Assembly (NCBI GenBank): GCA_019096195.1
Contig: JAGTXK010000050.1
Span: 310,001 to 374,000, forward strand
From: Boletus sp. NGJ
Taxonomy: Eukaryota; Basidiomycota; Agaricomycetes; Boletales; Boletaceae
Direction of reading: 5' to 3'
DNA length: 64,000 nt
The notes beneath the pieces are model-generated. The model searched no databases and was not told the origin of the DNA. It worked only from the letters and a program-made list of their open reading frames with translations. This document shows positions 1 to 10,165 of the stretch, in pieces. The translations under genes were made by a program, and so were the position numbers. Positions within the stretch are counted from its first letter, which is position 1, and each line of letters starts with the position of its first letter.

Positions 1-1
1 T

Positions 2-2376
2 TACATCGACGAAGCGATCGTCCTCGATCGCGAAGCATTGAAACTTTGCCCACCCGGCCATCCCAAGCGACTTATCTCCTTAGTGTGGCTAGATATTCAT
101 CTAAGTCATCGATATAATCAGCTGGGGACAATGGCGGACCACGAGGAGACCATTTTGCTTGGCCGAGACACACTGGCGCTCTGCACAGTGGGGCACCCGT
201 ATCGGTCAGCGTTTCTGGACAACCTCGGAAATCGTCTCTCCACTCGGTACGACCGGCTCGGGGCGATGGACGACCTCAACGAGGCCATTGTCCTCGGCCG
301 AGACGCACTGGCGCTTCGCCCACCGGGGCACCCAGATCGGTCAACGTCTTTGGACAGCCTCGCAGTTTATCTCGCCAATCGGTACAACCAGCTAGGGGCG
401 ATGGATGACCTCAAGGAGGCCATTGTCCTCGGCCGAGACGCACTGGCGCTTCGCCCACCGGGCCACCATCTTCGACCATGCTCTCTGAATAATCTTGCAC
501 TTTGTCTGTCCACTCGGTACAACCAGCTCGGGGCGATTGAGGATCTCAACGAGGCTATTGTCTTCTGCCGAGACGCACTGGCGCTCCACCCATTGGGGGA
601 CCCCATTCGGTCAAGCTCTTTGAGCAACCTCGCAGCTCGTCTTTTCCTTCGGTACCACAAGCTCATGGCAGCGGGGGACCTCGACGAGGCGATTGTCCTC
701 AACCGCGATGCACTGGCGCTTCGCCCACTGGGGCACCCGTATCGAACGACCTCATTGATCAGCCTTGCAAACTGCCTGCTTGTTCGATTCACAAGGTGGA
801 GTCAGTTAAAGGATAAGGAGGAGCTATTCAATCTCTATGCTCAGCTGGCACATTTACCTTCAATGGTGTCGTCCGCCGATCTGTCTGCCGCTAGAGCATG
901 GATCCCTGTAGCTGAATATTTCCACCATCCCACAACACTTCTAGCTTATCAAACATCTCTTCGCTTACTTACTCTTCATGTCGCCACTCTACCACCTTTA
1001 CCTCAGCATCGCACTGTCCTCAAAGGCATGACATCGCCGCTTGCAGTGGACGCGTTCTCAGCTTGTCTCCGCAATGGCTCTTCCAAAAATGCGGTCGAGC
1101 TTCTAGAACAAGGTCGTGGCGTCTTTTGGAGCCAGCTCACTCGCCTCCGTTCCCCACTTGATGATTTCGTTGCGTCCGACCAGACAGGCAAGATGTTGGC
1201 AGACGAGTTCACACAGCAGACTTTGCTCATCCGGAGTGCCCTTGATTCACCTGGTCCAGATCAACATGATCGGGTGTGTCGTCTCAATGTTGATTTGCAA
1301 TCAGTCGTCACCAGAATTCGCGAATTGCCTGGTCTCTCTCATTTCCTTCTCCCCCGTCCTTCTCCGATCTCCAACAGGCAGCCCGTGAGGGCCCTGTCAT
1401 CATTGTGAATGCGAGCGAGTATGGCTGTGATGCTCTCGTTGTCCTAGTCGACCGAAATCCCGTCCACATCCCGTTATCAATCACAAAGGATGGTATCCGA
1501 GAACTGTCGTCCAGGCTCGGTAGGTTGACTGTGCGTGCAAAGTCGATTGACGTGACAAGAGATCTCGCGGTCATTCTGCGGGAGCTCTGGGACGAGGTTG
1601 TTTCCCCCGTTGTCGACTTCCTCCAGACGGTACATCCATTTCAATCACGCATTTGGTGGTGCCCCACCGCCGAGTTCTCTCTTCTTCCCCTCCATGCCGC
1701 CGGCCCGTTTAGGAAGCGCCAACGAAATCTCGCGAATATCTACATCTCGTCTTATACCCCTACGCTCACTGCCCTCATCCGTGCTAGACGTCGCGATCTC
1801 CCGCATTCTGCATCAGAAGGGAAACACTTCGCTGGTATAGGTCAAGCGACAGCCAGGGGCGAGAAGAAACTTGTTTCGGTCAGCGCCGAACTAGCCGACA
1901 TTGGACAGCGCGTCGATGGGCTCGCCACATTCACGCACATCGAGGGTGAAGAGTCCTGCATCGCACGGGTCACCGACGAATTCAGGAAGAATGAATGGGT
2001 GCACCTTGCGTGTCATGGTATCCCAAATCGGAAGCAACCATTCGAGTCCGCGTTCGCTCTCCACGACGGGCGCTTCACGATCGAACAGATCATTCGGTAT
2101 CAACTAGAGAACCCCCAGTTTGCGTATCTCTCGGCCTGTCATACGACTGTCGGGGACGAGGACAGTCCTGACGAGGTGATGCATCTCGCGTCGGCGATGC
2201 AGTTTGCTGGGTTCCGTTCTGTGATCGGGACGATGTGGGCAGTGGACGATGCTGAGACGAACAAGATCACCTCGGTGTTCTACGACAATATGAAGGACGA
2301 GTCTGGTCGTCTGGATTATACCCGTGCAGCGTTGGCGCTGAATAGGACGATGAAAATTGGTGGATATACCATTTGA
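2..2376 (+). pseudogene. TPR-CHAT domain protein, 3' part, with an apparent frameshift
   Basis: This is the downstream part of a tetratricopeptide-repeat protein ending in a CHAT (caspase-like, clan CD) peptidase domain; the 5' end lies outside the window. Six 45-residue TPR-like units (pattern RY..LGAM.DL.EAIVL.RDALAL) fill about 2-780, then a linker, then the CHAT domain. The CHAT His is in VHLACHG (about 2015) and the Cys in YLSACHT (about 2135). The frame changes near 1351-1355, where a run of five C replaces six C in the intact paralogue at 54346-57414; reading resumes from 1405 to 2376. The C-terminus also differs: a shorter A run near 2351 replaces the paralogue's DIPFDQR tail with GGYTI. 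Both differences are homopolymer length changes, so a consensus error is as likely as real decay. Fungal CHAT proteins are thought to act as NLR-like or metacaspase-like regulators, but no function is known for this one. Confidence 0.85.
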
Positions 2377-3269
2377 TCAACGTATCTTATATATACATCT
2401 CGGTGCCTAGTATTCTACCTACCTTTGCTCTCTTGTTTTGCCCTGCTGTAGTTGCTGTTCGTAGTGCTGTCCAAAATGCTATCAAAGATTTCAGGACTCG
2501 TGCGAGGCGGAAGTGTACGAAACCTCAGGTGCTCGCGCCTGTATTCAGCCGCGAATACTGAACAAGACGCATCACCTGTGACTGGACCTCTGGCGGGATT
2601 TCATGCTCATGGGTGGAGGGAAGTCTTCGACAAAGGTTCTGTGAGATCGAAGCTGCACCTACCTCCAGACTCTTTTCGCACCCAGCCCCTGCATGCCGTT
2701 CGTATTGTGGCCGCACGGTTTCTTGGCATAGGATCTGGTGCAAGTCTACATAAGTTGTAAATGAAATGTTGGAACACCTACTACGTGAGCGGGCGATTGG
2801 CCAAAGTTGGTATCCTACGTAAGCGGAGGCACGTATGGATGAGGTCTGCGAGAAAGCTAAGCGAGGCGGCGCGTTTTCTTTCTTCTTGCCAGGCATCCGC
2901 TAGCTCGAGCAGAACCTCGCTCGTGTTGGCTTTTCTTTTCGTTGTCACCCACCAACCTCTCCCCCTCGCAGCGCCAACAGCTGCAAGCTATCTGGCTTTG
3001 CTCGACGCGCCTCGCCCGAACACCTGTCCGAACGACGGTCAAGCTGACTGCGAGGGCCCAGCCCGCCCTCACAGCTCACCTTTTCCCCTTCAGGCTAGGG
3101 CCCTTGCAGCCTTGAGTCGGAAACCTGACGGTTTCGCCCGATCACACACAGTATACCAAGCACAGCAACTTCTGCTTTCTGTATCGTCACCACCTTGTAT
3201 CTACTACGCGGCAGCCTCGTTACATCTACTGTACTTTGCTACACACTCGTGCGAGCGATATCACGCAGA
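2377..3269. other. Downstream flank of the CHAT gene, no confident gene
   Basis: The first 150 bases resemble the 3' flank of the other CHAT copy (54200-54345 in reverse) and the flank after the small CHAT fragment at 4587-4699: a pyrimidine-rich tract with a shared tgctgtagttgct stretch. From about 2860 the sequence is GC-rich. An open frame at 2761-3492 runs into the retroelement remnant but shows no recognisable domain, so I do not call it a gene. Confidence 0.5.
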
Positions 3270-4586
3270 GGGTTTTCGGGCTCCGACGATAAGAGACGCT
3301 ATCGCGCGATTGCGCCTCTTGATCCGCTTCCTCGACCTCGCCTCGCCTCCCATCTCTCGCTTCAGCACTTTACTTCCCTCACGTTTCCCTACCTGGGCTT
3401 CGAGTGGGACCTCCAAAACAAGACGGTCTCCATTACCCTCAAAATACCTCGCCCGCCTCGAGCCCTGGCTCCCGGCTCCTCCATCTCCATGAAAGTTTGC
3501 CAGGGCGTTCTGGGTTGCTTACAACACTGCACTCTTGCCCTGCCTGACGGCCGCTCTCGTCTGCCTGCCCTCTACCGACTTTCCTCCTCCCTCAAAGACC
3601 CCAACAATCGCATCGCTTCCGATTGGTGCAGCTCGCCTATCTCGTCTCCCCCCACCCCCCTCCCAAACTCCATCTTCGTGGACGCGTCAACCTCCTTTGG
3701 AATCGGCCTCATTCTCGACGGCAAATGGCTAGCCTGGAAACTCTTAGACGGTTGGTGTGCAGATGGTCGGGACATTGGTTGGGCCGAGATGGTCGCAGTT
3801 GATCTTGGCCTCCGCACACTCATCCATGCTGGCTTCCGTGACTGCCACCTGGTTCTTCATTCTGATAACCAGGGTGTGGTGGGCGCACTAAAATCTGGTC
3901 ACTCACGGAGCGTGCTCCAAAACTTGATTCTCAGCCAGATCGTGTCGAACTTCCGTGACCATGGCATCTTGCTGTCTGTTGAGTGGGTCAAATCGGAGGA
4001 TAATATCTCGGATCTGATATCCCGAGGGTCTTTCCCCTCCTCCCCTCGTTTTGGACGGACCCCCCCCTCTCCCTCGTTACCTGAAACATTTCATCTTCTC
4101 GGCTTAACCTTCCCCAACATTCCAGTTTGCATGCCTCAAGTCGAGTATTTGTACCACCCTATCTCTGTATTTCTAGTCGCCCTTTGAATTCCAGGTGGTC
4201 CCACCCTTTGCTCTGCAGCCGACTGCTTAATGGACCCTGCCCTGGCCTCACTGGCGCGCGGGTTTACTGTCCTTCCTGTCGAATGAAAATATCTCCACAC
4301 CGCTCTCACACCGCGAGGTCACAGCCTGGCTTCGACCATGCCTGGGCGGACTCCACCCTCAGGGCATACCGTGACTCAGTCATCCATTTTCACACCTTCT
4401 GCGATACCGCACGCCATCTCTGCCTACCGGCTAGCGAGGATCTCTTGTGCGCGTTTGCAGCCGCTCGGGTCGGTACAATCGCGGGCTTGCCGCCCTCAAC
4501 GCCTAGCATATCTACAACAATACCGCCTGGCTGCGGGAGGCCCGCCTGCGCTATGTTGTTCGTGGCGTGGAGAACCTCACCCGGGT
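3270..4586 (+). mobile_element. DIRS-like (tyrosine-recombinase) retroelement, broken fragment
   Basis: The parts in order are the end of a reverse transcriptase (FPYLGFEWDLQNK, about 3385-3425), an RNase H domain (IFVDASTSFGIGLILDG with LHSDNQGVVGAL, about 3670-3890), and the N-terminal region of a tyrosine recombinase (ADSTLRAYRDSVIHFHTFCD, about 4345-4410). RT-RNase H followed by a tyrosine recombinase instead of a DDE integrase is the DIRS arrangement. The element is truncated at both ends, carries a few breaks and cannot be complete. Its right end abuts a CHAT gene fragment. Age cannot be estimated because no terminal repeats are visible. Confidence 0.7.
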
Positions 4587-4699
4587 GGCGGACGATGGTG
4601 AGACGAAGAAGATCACCTTGGTGTTCTACGACAATATGAAAGACGAGTCTGGTCGTCTGCATTATACGAGTATCTTATGTATACATCTCGGTGCCTAGT
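4587..4699 (+). pseudogene. CHAT-gene tail fragment
   Basis: About 113 bp match the end of the CHAT domain of the two larger copies: VADDGETKKIT, then FYDNMKDESGRLHYT, then the terminal CIHLGA and the stop. About 20 codons present in the full gene between these parts are missing. It joins directly to the DIRS-like fragment on its left, and its right flank (4700-4800) resembles the 3' flank of the CHAT genes. It is a third, dead copy of the local CHAT family. Confidence 0.8.
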
Positions 4700-4933
4700 T
4701 ATTTTTCGTATCCTCGTTCGCTGTCTTGCTACGCTCTGCCATCTGTAACTGCTATCGACTATTTCAGATTTGTACGAGGCAGAAATGTTCTCTTTGTTCT
4801 GGATTCAATTCTAAATGCACACTATTATACATTTACTATATCCTGGTTTTATTCGAGCTTGACTTTTTCATTCAACCTCTATCCACCCATTCTGAAATCT
4901 ACACCTCTTATTCTCTCATTGTTCATGTGACCC

Positions 4934-6695
4934 TCACCCCCCGAACAGCATGCTCGCAGCGACATCCACGTTTCCTCCACTAGCAGTTAACAATTGGATA
5001 GCCTGCTCCCTCGACGTTCCAAGACTCAGGAGCGCCTGAATGGAGCTTTCGGGATATCTTCCTCCGGTGCCCGCCGGCCCCCCAGCCGATGCACCGCCTA
5101 GGGTATGTCCTCTTCCTCCAGGGAACCTCGATCCTGAACCGGGATTCGGCAACGCAGACGATCCTCTGAGCGACGACGAAGAACCAGAGGAAGCGGAGAC
5201 GGGCTGCGGGGAGGGAAGCGACCCGTCCGCGTCCACGCCCGCCTCCAATATACGCGCTTTCTCTGGGAGCTCATGCTCGGGTAGGAACGAAACCTCGCGT
5301 CCTTGGATACGGAGGACACCTTTCTGGAGGTCTATACAAGCTTGGTGGGCCTTGAGCATGTCCAGTCCCAGCAGGAGATCGACGTCCCGCCCCTGTTCAC
5401 ATCGTCGTGGTTACGACGAAGAACGATCTCAAAGAGTCTGAAACTCACCTCCATGACGGTGAATGAACACGGCAAGTGGAGGTCTGCCAGCTTTAGTTGT
5501 GCACTGTGTACCCTTCCGAGAATCTTTGCAATCCCTACACCTCTAGCGATACCAGCGAATCGTTTGTCTACGAGGCGCATGATCCTGGGTGTCAGGTACA
5601 TATTTCGATGAGTGAGCATAGTCAGGGGTGGGGTGTGTATTCACAGACGTACCCGCAGGCTTCAGCACACTCTGGACTCACTGGTCGCAACGGCGTCAGG
5701 CTAAGAAAGAAACGGTCAAGGGACACGATCAACTCACTTATCGTGCTTTGTGCGCCACTATCCACGAATGCCTTCACGGGATGCGAGTTAACCTCGACAG
5801 GAACACTAACGATGCCCTTCACATTAGCAATCCCTCGACGCCCCTACACTTCCACCCTCCCACATGGACAAACGTGACAGCGACTCACTAAAGCATAGTC
5901 ACCCTTCCGAACGCCTCTGGGCTATACTCAAGTGCATGCTCCAAGTTCTCCATGATAGCTTCCTGTCTTATAGCTTCTTCTATCTTCCTCTGTGCCTCGA
6001 TGTCGTACGGGTCGGCGTTGAGTGCCTCAATCTCGTGTTGTCGCGCCAGTTCGACCTCATGTTGCCGTTCTTGCAGTTGCCTCAAGTGCGCGGCGAATCG
6101 AGGGGGAGAATGTTCCGCCGCATTAGCCAACTCGGGTTGAGTCTGTTATAAAGTAGTTCAACTTGAGATGGGGGGAGGGCATAGGGTAAGATCGAAATGG
6201 ACGTACTTGTCGCAGTTGGCGCAGCAGCTCAGGGTTGCCCAATAATTGTAACCGCATCATCTCGGCATCCTGTGATACTTCTCTACAAATGAATGACGTC
6301 GAATCGACCACCAGTGGCACGCGATGCGGTAAGGTGGCAGGGTAGTATCAGCCATCAGCATCACGTATGAAACTGGGCAGTATGAGAGACCCACCTCCCG
6401 CCAGGACCCGCGGCTCTTCGCCGGAGCAGCAGCATGGCGTTATCAGACACACCGAGGCCCCTCATAGTCGCCGATGGTTGGCTGAGCTCGCGTCCTTCTA
6501 GAGAGATGGCTTGCTCGGATACAGGAATGCCGGACTTGCATCCCAAATACGCATATCGGATGAGCCGGGGTTGACGAGATATGACCAGTGGCTCACCTCG
6601 GCCTCGAGAAGTGCTTTCACGTCCTGGAGCTTCATATCCGGGTCTATCTCCACCAAGAAGCTCTCGCCTGCGTCGGTGGCGAACGTGATCTGCAT
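4934..6695 (-). CDS. DDI1: DDI1-type ubiquitin-like/aspartic protease/UBA protein
   Basis: DNA-damage-inducible protein 1 homologue, a proteasome shuttle and retropepsin-like protease that cleaves heavily ubiquitinated proteins. Eight exons, all with GT...AG introns: 6695-6597, 6534-6395, 6282-6207, 6142-5889, 5805-5738, 5680-5653, 5584-5449 and 5392-4934, giving 419 residues. Residues 1-79 are a ubiquitin-like domain (starts [13 protein letters not shown], with AISLEGREL). A charged helical region follows (about 90-188, [16 protein letters not shown]). The protease domain begins near 188 with [20 protein letters not shown]; the catalytic Asp of DSGA is about residue 205. [17 protein letters not shown] follows. 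The last 40 residues form a UBA domain ([18 protein letters not shown]). All key residues are present. It lies 0.4 kb downstream of ATG29 on the same strand. Confidence 0.95.
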
Positions 6696-7113
6696 GGTTT
6701 ACTAGAACTGGGCACCCTGTTGACGTTTGAATGTAAGAATGCTGTGGACGCTGACGGCTGTTGTAGGTCGTATCCGTATGGTAGATTGTCAAGTGGAGCG
6801 GTCGATAACGTGGGTGACAGCGCAGTGTCCCGAGCACACGACGAGGACTCGGACGATTTCGAAGTACTTGATCAGGAAGGTCTTGTAAAACGCTCAGGAT
6901 GCTGGAACTCCTCCAACGCGACGACTCGAGTTAAGTACTTTGGTGGTCATGCACACGCAAGCCCTCTACGAAAGACCCAGAATTCAGTGGAAGTAAACAA
7001 CGCGTCAGCTGGTAGCATCTCAGTAAGCAAGCGCCCGGAGGCGCAGCACGCAGCAGTGGTATTAAAGTATACAATACAAAACGTCGACCAGATCCCTCTG
7101 AAATAAAGCGAAC

Positions 7114-8870
7114 CTATTGTCGAATTCCTCGCCCGCCTAATCTACTTCTCGCAATTGCAGAGCTATGGCAGAAATAAATAGGTATCCAGAGGACCACGAA
7201 CACGGAACAAGTAACTTACAACCTTGAGCCCGTCCCGCGAATATTGGACATGAGCGCGCTCTCCAGGGCAGAGGCCGACAGGCTCGCATCTACCAGCAGC
7301 ACCCCACGTTAGCGACCATTCTTGTAAAGCCAGAACGTTCAACTGCTCACCACTCAAATCGCTGAAACTGCTCGCCGAACTCCCATGATTACTCTCCCCC
7401 TCGCTCACACCTGCAGTCCCCAGCGCACCAAATCCTTGGCGTGTATGAGCATGGCCCCTTGCGTTCCGCACAGACACTGCGGGTGGAGAGCTAGACTTGG
7501 TCGGCGAGAGGTGTCGCTGCATTGGGGAACTCGCAAGTGATGGAGTTTGAGAATTCGGGTGGAGGTGGGGTGTTACTTGCGTTTGTTGCTGGTTTGGAAC
7601 ACGAGATTGATCATGCGGAGGCGAAGCATGGCGGTGTACCGGCGGTGGCGAGGGAGACGATACGGAAGGTGATGGAATAGACGGAACCGAGCCCTGAGGC
7701 GAAGATGCACTCGACACGCTCGCACTGTGATCCCTATTCCGCGCAGCACTCGCAAACTCTGCGAGCCCAACGTCCAGTCCTATACGTTCATTGAACCTGA
7801 GCTTACTCGGCGAACTTGGTGTGGCCCCAATCCCACCAATCCCACTAGAATGGCCACGCATCGCGATAGCGGAAGTAGCGAATGGTGGACGACCACGCAT
7901 GATCTCGTCTCTTCGCGTCTCTTCGCGTTCCTTGCCCTTGTCAGAAGATACAGGTGATCTCACAAGCCCCAGCCTTTCGCTCGTCATCAACTTCTGCAGC
8001 TGCGCGAGCTTCTTATCCAGGTGTTCCTGTTCCTCCGCCTGCCTCTCTATCTCCTCCTCCTTTCTCTGTGCCACTTCCTCCTCATCGCTCGATTCACTGT
8101 CAGCTTCGTCAGAGAATGGGGAAGCCGTGCGAGGTGGCGCAGAGAGCGGACCCGTAGAGCGTTTAGTGCCTTGTAGTGTGGCGGTAGACGAGGAGCAAGT
8201 CTTGCCATGCGTCGAGTGTCCCTGCCCTCCGCGAGGCTTGGACGGCGACTTGTGCGTCAGTGAGTTCAAGCGGGCTCTCACGCCCAGCGGCGTGACCATC
8301 CTTTGGCTCATAGAGGGCCGTCGTGCGCCGAGGGCAGCGACACCCGTGAGCTTGGCTGGGGGAATCTTGATGGACAGCGGGTGAGAGGAAGGTATGATAG
8401 GTGTCGCGTCCGCCGAGCGAGGCGAAGGGATAGCGGGGATCGACGGAGCAGCGGGGAAGGGAGTTGCAGCGGACGGGGAGGTCGAGAGGACGCCTCGAAT
8501 GTCTTGCAACCCACGAAGGTCCTCCTCATACCGAGCCTGTGCGCGATAGAGGAGGTAGGGTAACGGTACTTCTAGATGGGCCGCAAGACCCTTCCCTGTG
8601 CACGTGTGTTCGATGAGAGGGGACGCGGGGGGAGTGAAAGGGGGGACGCACAGTCTGTACCACCGTTATCGCTCGTCCGACTGAGCGCAATGACCTCCCA
8701 GAGTATGTTTGCCTTCTCGGCGTTCCATTCTACCTGAGCACGGTTATCGGATTCGGTTCAGTGGGTTGTCTAGATACTGATAGACGTACATGGGGAGGAT
8801 TGGGGTGTGGTTCGTCGGGTCTGTTGTATGGAAGCTGGACCACGACGCGTACGCGAGGAGGTGTAGGCAT
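7114..8870 (-). CDS. ATG29: Autophagy-related protein 29
   Basis: Atg29 is a subunit of the Atg17-Atg31-Atg29 scaffold that sets up the phagophore assembly site. Five exons: 8870-8790, 8733-8652, 8595-7351, 7289-7220 and 7162-7114, in frame for 508 residues. The conserved N-terminal domain spans residues 1-85 (VRVVVQLPYNRPDEP, VEWNAEKANILWEVIA, GTDWKGLAAHLEVPLPYLLY, RAQARYEEDL). A long, Ser/Pro-rich, low-complexity middle follows, with a short acidic coiled segment (about 210-245, EEEIERQAEEQEHL). The tail is ASLSASALESALMS then a basic SRLGGRGIRQ end, as in other basidiomycete Atg29 proteins. The start at 8870 gives a domain beginning within five residues of the ATG. It diverges from the NOPCHAP1-like gene with 170 bp between the starts. 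Confidence 0.92.
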
Positions 8871-9040
8871 TGGCGCGTTCCTGCAGAGACGATGTGGGGG
8901 TCGCGTCGAAGCTGCCGCACACGGCGACGAGCAGGTATCGTATTTGGTCAGAGTTTGCTGTACAAGTCAGACTGTTGGCAATGACTTGACTTGACTTGAC
9001 TACCCGATTTGAGACGTATCCCCTTCCGAGCTTCACCGCC
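8871..9040. promoter_or_regulatory. Short divergent promoter between ATG29 and the NOPCHAP1-like gene
   Basis: Only 170 bp separate the two divergent start codons, so both genes must share this promoter region. It contains a small GACTT tandem repeat (8985-9002) but no obvious TATA box. The assignment follows from the gene positions; no factor-binding site is identified. Confidence 0.6.
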
Positions 9041-9812
9041 ATGTCCAAACGTCCACCCATCCTCGACGTCGAGGACGACGACCAACGACAAAACCGAATT
9101 GGTTCGTTCACTTCTCCCCAGTCTGTCTACCGTCGCCGCTCAGAAAGACTATCCTCTACCAGGCACTCTTCTTGAGCGACTCAACGCCTCGCCATCTTCG
9201 AGCCCGGTCTCCCCTAATTCCCACAATCCCCTGCTCAACATCAGACGCGAATGCTTACCAGGTCCACTCAACCATCCCTTTGAACGTACGGCCCATCCCA
9301 CCGCTTTCGTCCCTCCCCGATGATCCAGAGTACCTCATTCCTACAGTGCTGGCACGCATAAAAGCCTTTCTTCCCGCCATCTCCGCCTCGAACGAGGCGC
9401 TCTCTCAACAGAAACCCGAGGACATCGACATTGAAAATGTCGCAGAGGACGAAGAACAGTACATCGAGATGGTGTGTACCGTTCGCTTCCTTTCGTTTAC
9501 GTTCACGAACCCTCCTCTCAGAACCTCGGACTAGGCGTCCTCGAGGCGAAACTTGGCCCCAAGCCAGGACCACGCCCGACAAGCCCTTCCTCCGACGGGG
9601 AGTCCGAACCGACCTCGGACTCGACCTCGTCAGCATCCGAATCGGATTCCGAATCGGATTCCGACTCGTCCCGCTCGAGCTCAGAAGAAGATTCTTCTGC
9701 TTCTGCTAGTGACGACTCAGATGCGGAGTCGCAGTCGGATTCGTCGGTCGACATGATGCCCATCTCGTCCCGTCCTATCAAACCCCTCCCACGAGCCAAG
9801 GTTGAGGCTTGA
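9041..9812 (+). CDS. NOPCHAP1-like (DUF4598) protein
   Basis: Homologue of human NOPCHAP1 (C12orf45), a client-loading adaptor that links NOP58 to the R2TP/HSP90 machinery during box C/D snoRNP assembly. The start MSKRPPILDVEDDDQ is at 9041. A short intron near 9106-9143 (or ending at 9176) restores the frame. The conserved core is TVLARIKAFLPAISASNEAL, then DIDIENV and EQYIEMNLGLGVLE, the last split by a clear 50-bp intron (9472-9521). A Ser/Asp/Glu-rich tail follows (SDSDSSRSSSEEDSS), also typical of the family, ending PLPRAKVEA at 9812. The exact first intron is uncertain; the core is unambiguous. Confidence 0.82.
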
Positions 9813-10165
9813 GCTCGCGTCGCGTGTCCGACACGGCAGACTTCATGGCGTTGAACCCATCCATGCATCTTTCTTTCCTATCGAAGCACCTCTTGCCGCT
9901 CGACATGGCCACAGGGTTGCGGAGCAATCATTATCTTTGATCTTCGGGGAATCGCTAACTCCAACCTAATCAGAATCACAAATACATAAAAGTTACCATA
10001 TTATAAAACAGGCTCGACTCTCTAGATACTGATACTGTGGTTCCCTGATGTACTAAATATGCAGATCGACTATATACGATATACACCGAGACGCCGTTCA
10101 TACAATAAACGAAAATGTAAGGGACGTCAAAGAACGAATGAAGAGTCCGGACTCGCCCGTCTCCA
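9813..10165. other. Convergent intergenic stretch
   Basis: This stretch lies between the ends of the NOPCHAP1-like gene (+) and the Zn2Cys6 gene (-). It is AT-richer than its neighbours (tacataaaagttacc near 9980) and probably holds both 3' untranslated regions. No gene or repeat is seen in it. Confidence 0.6.
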
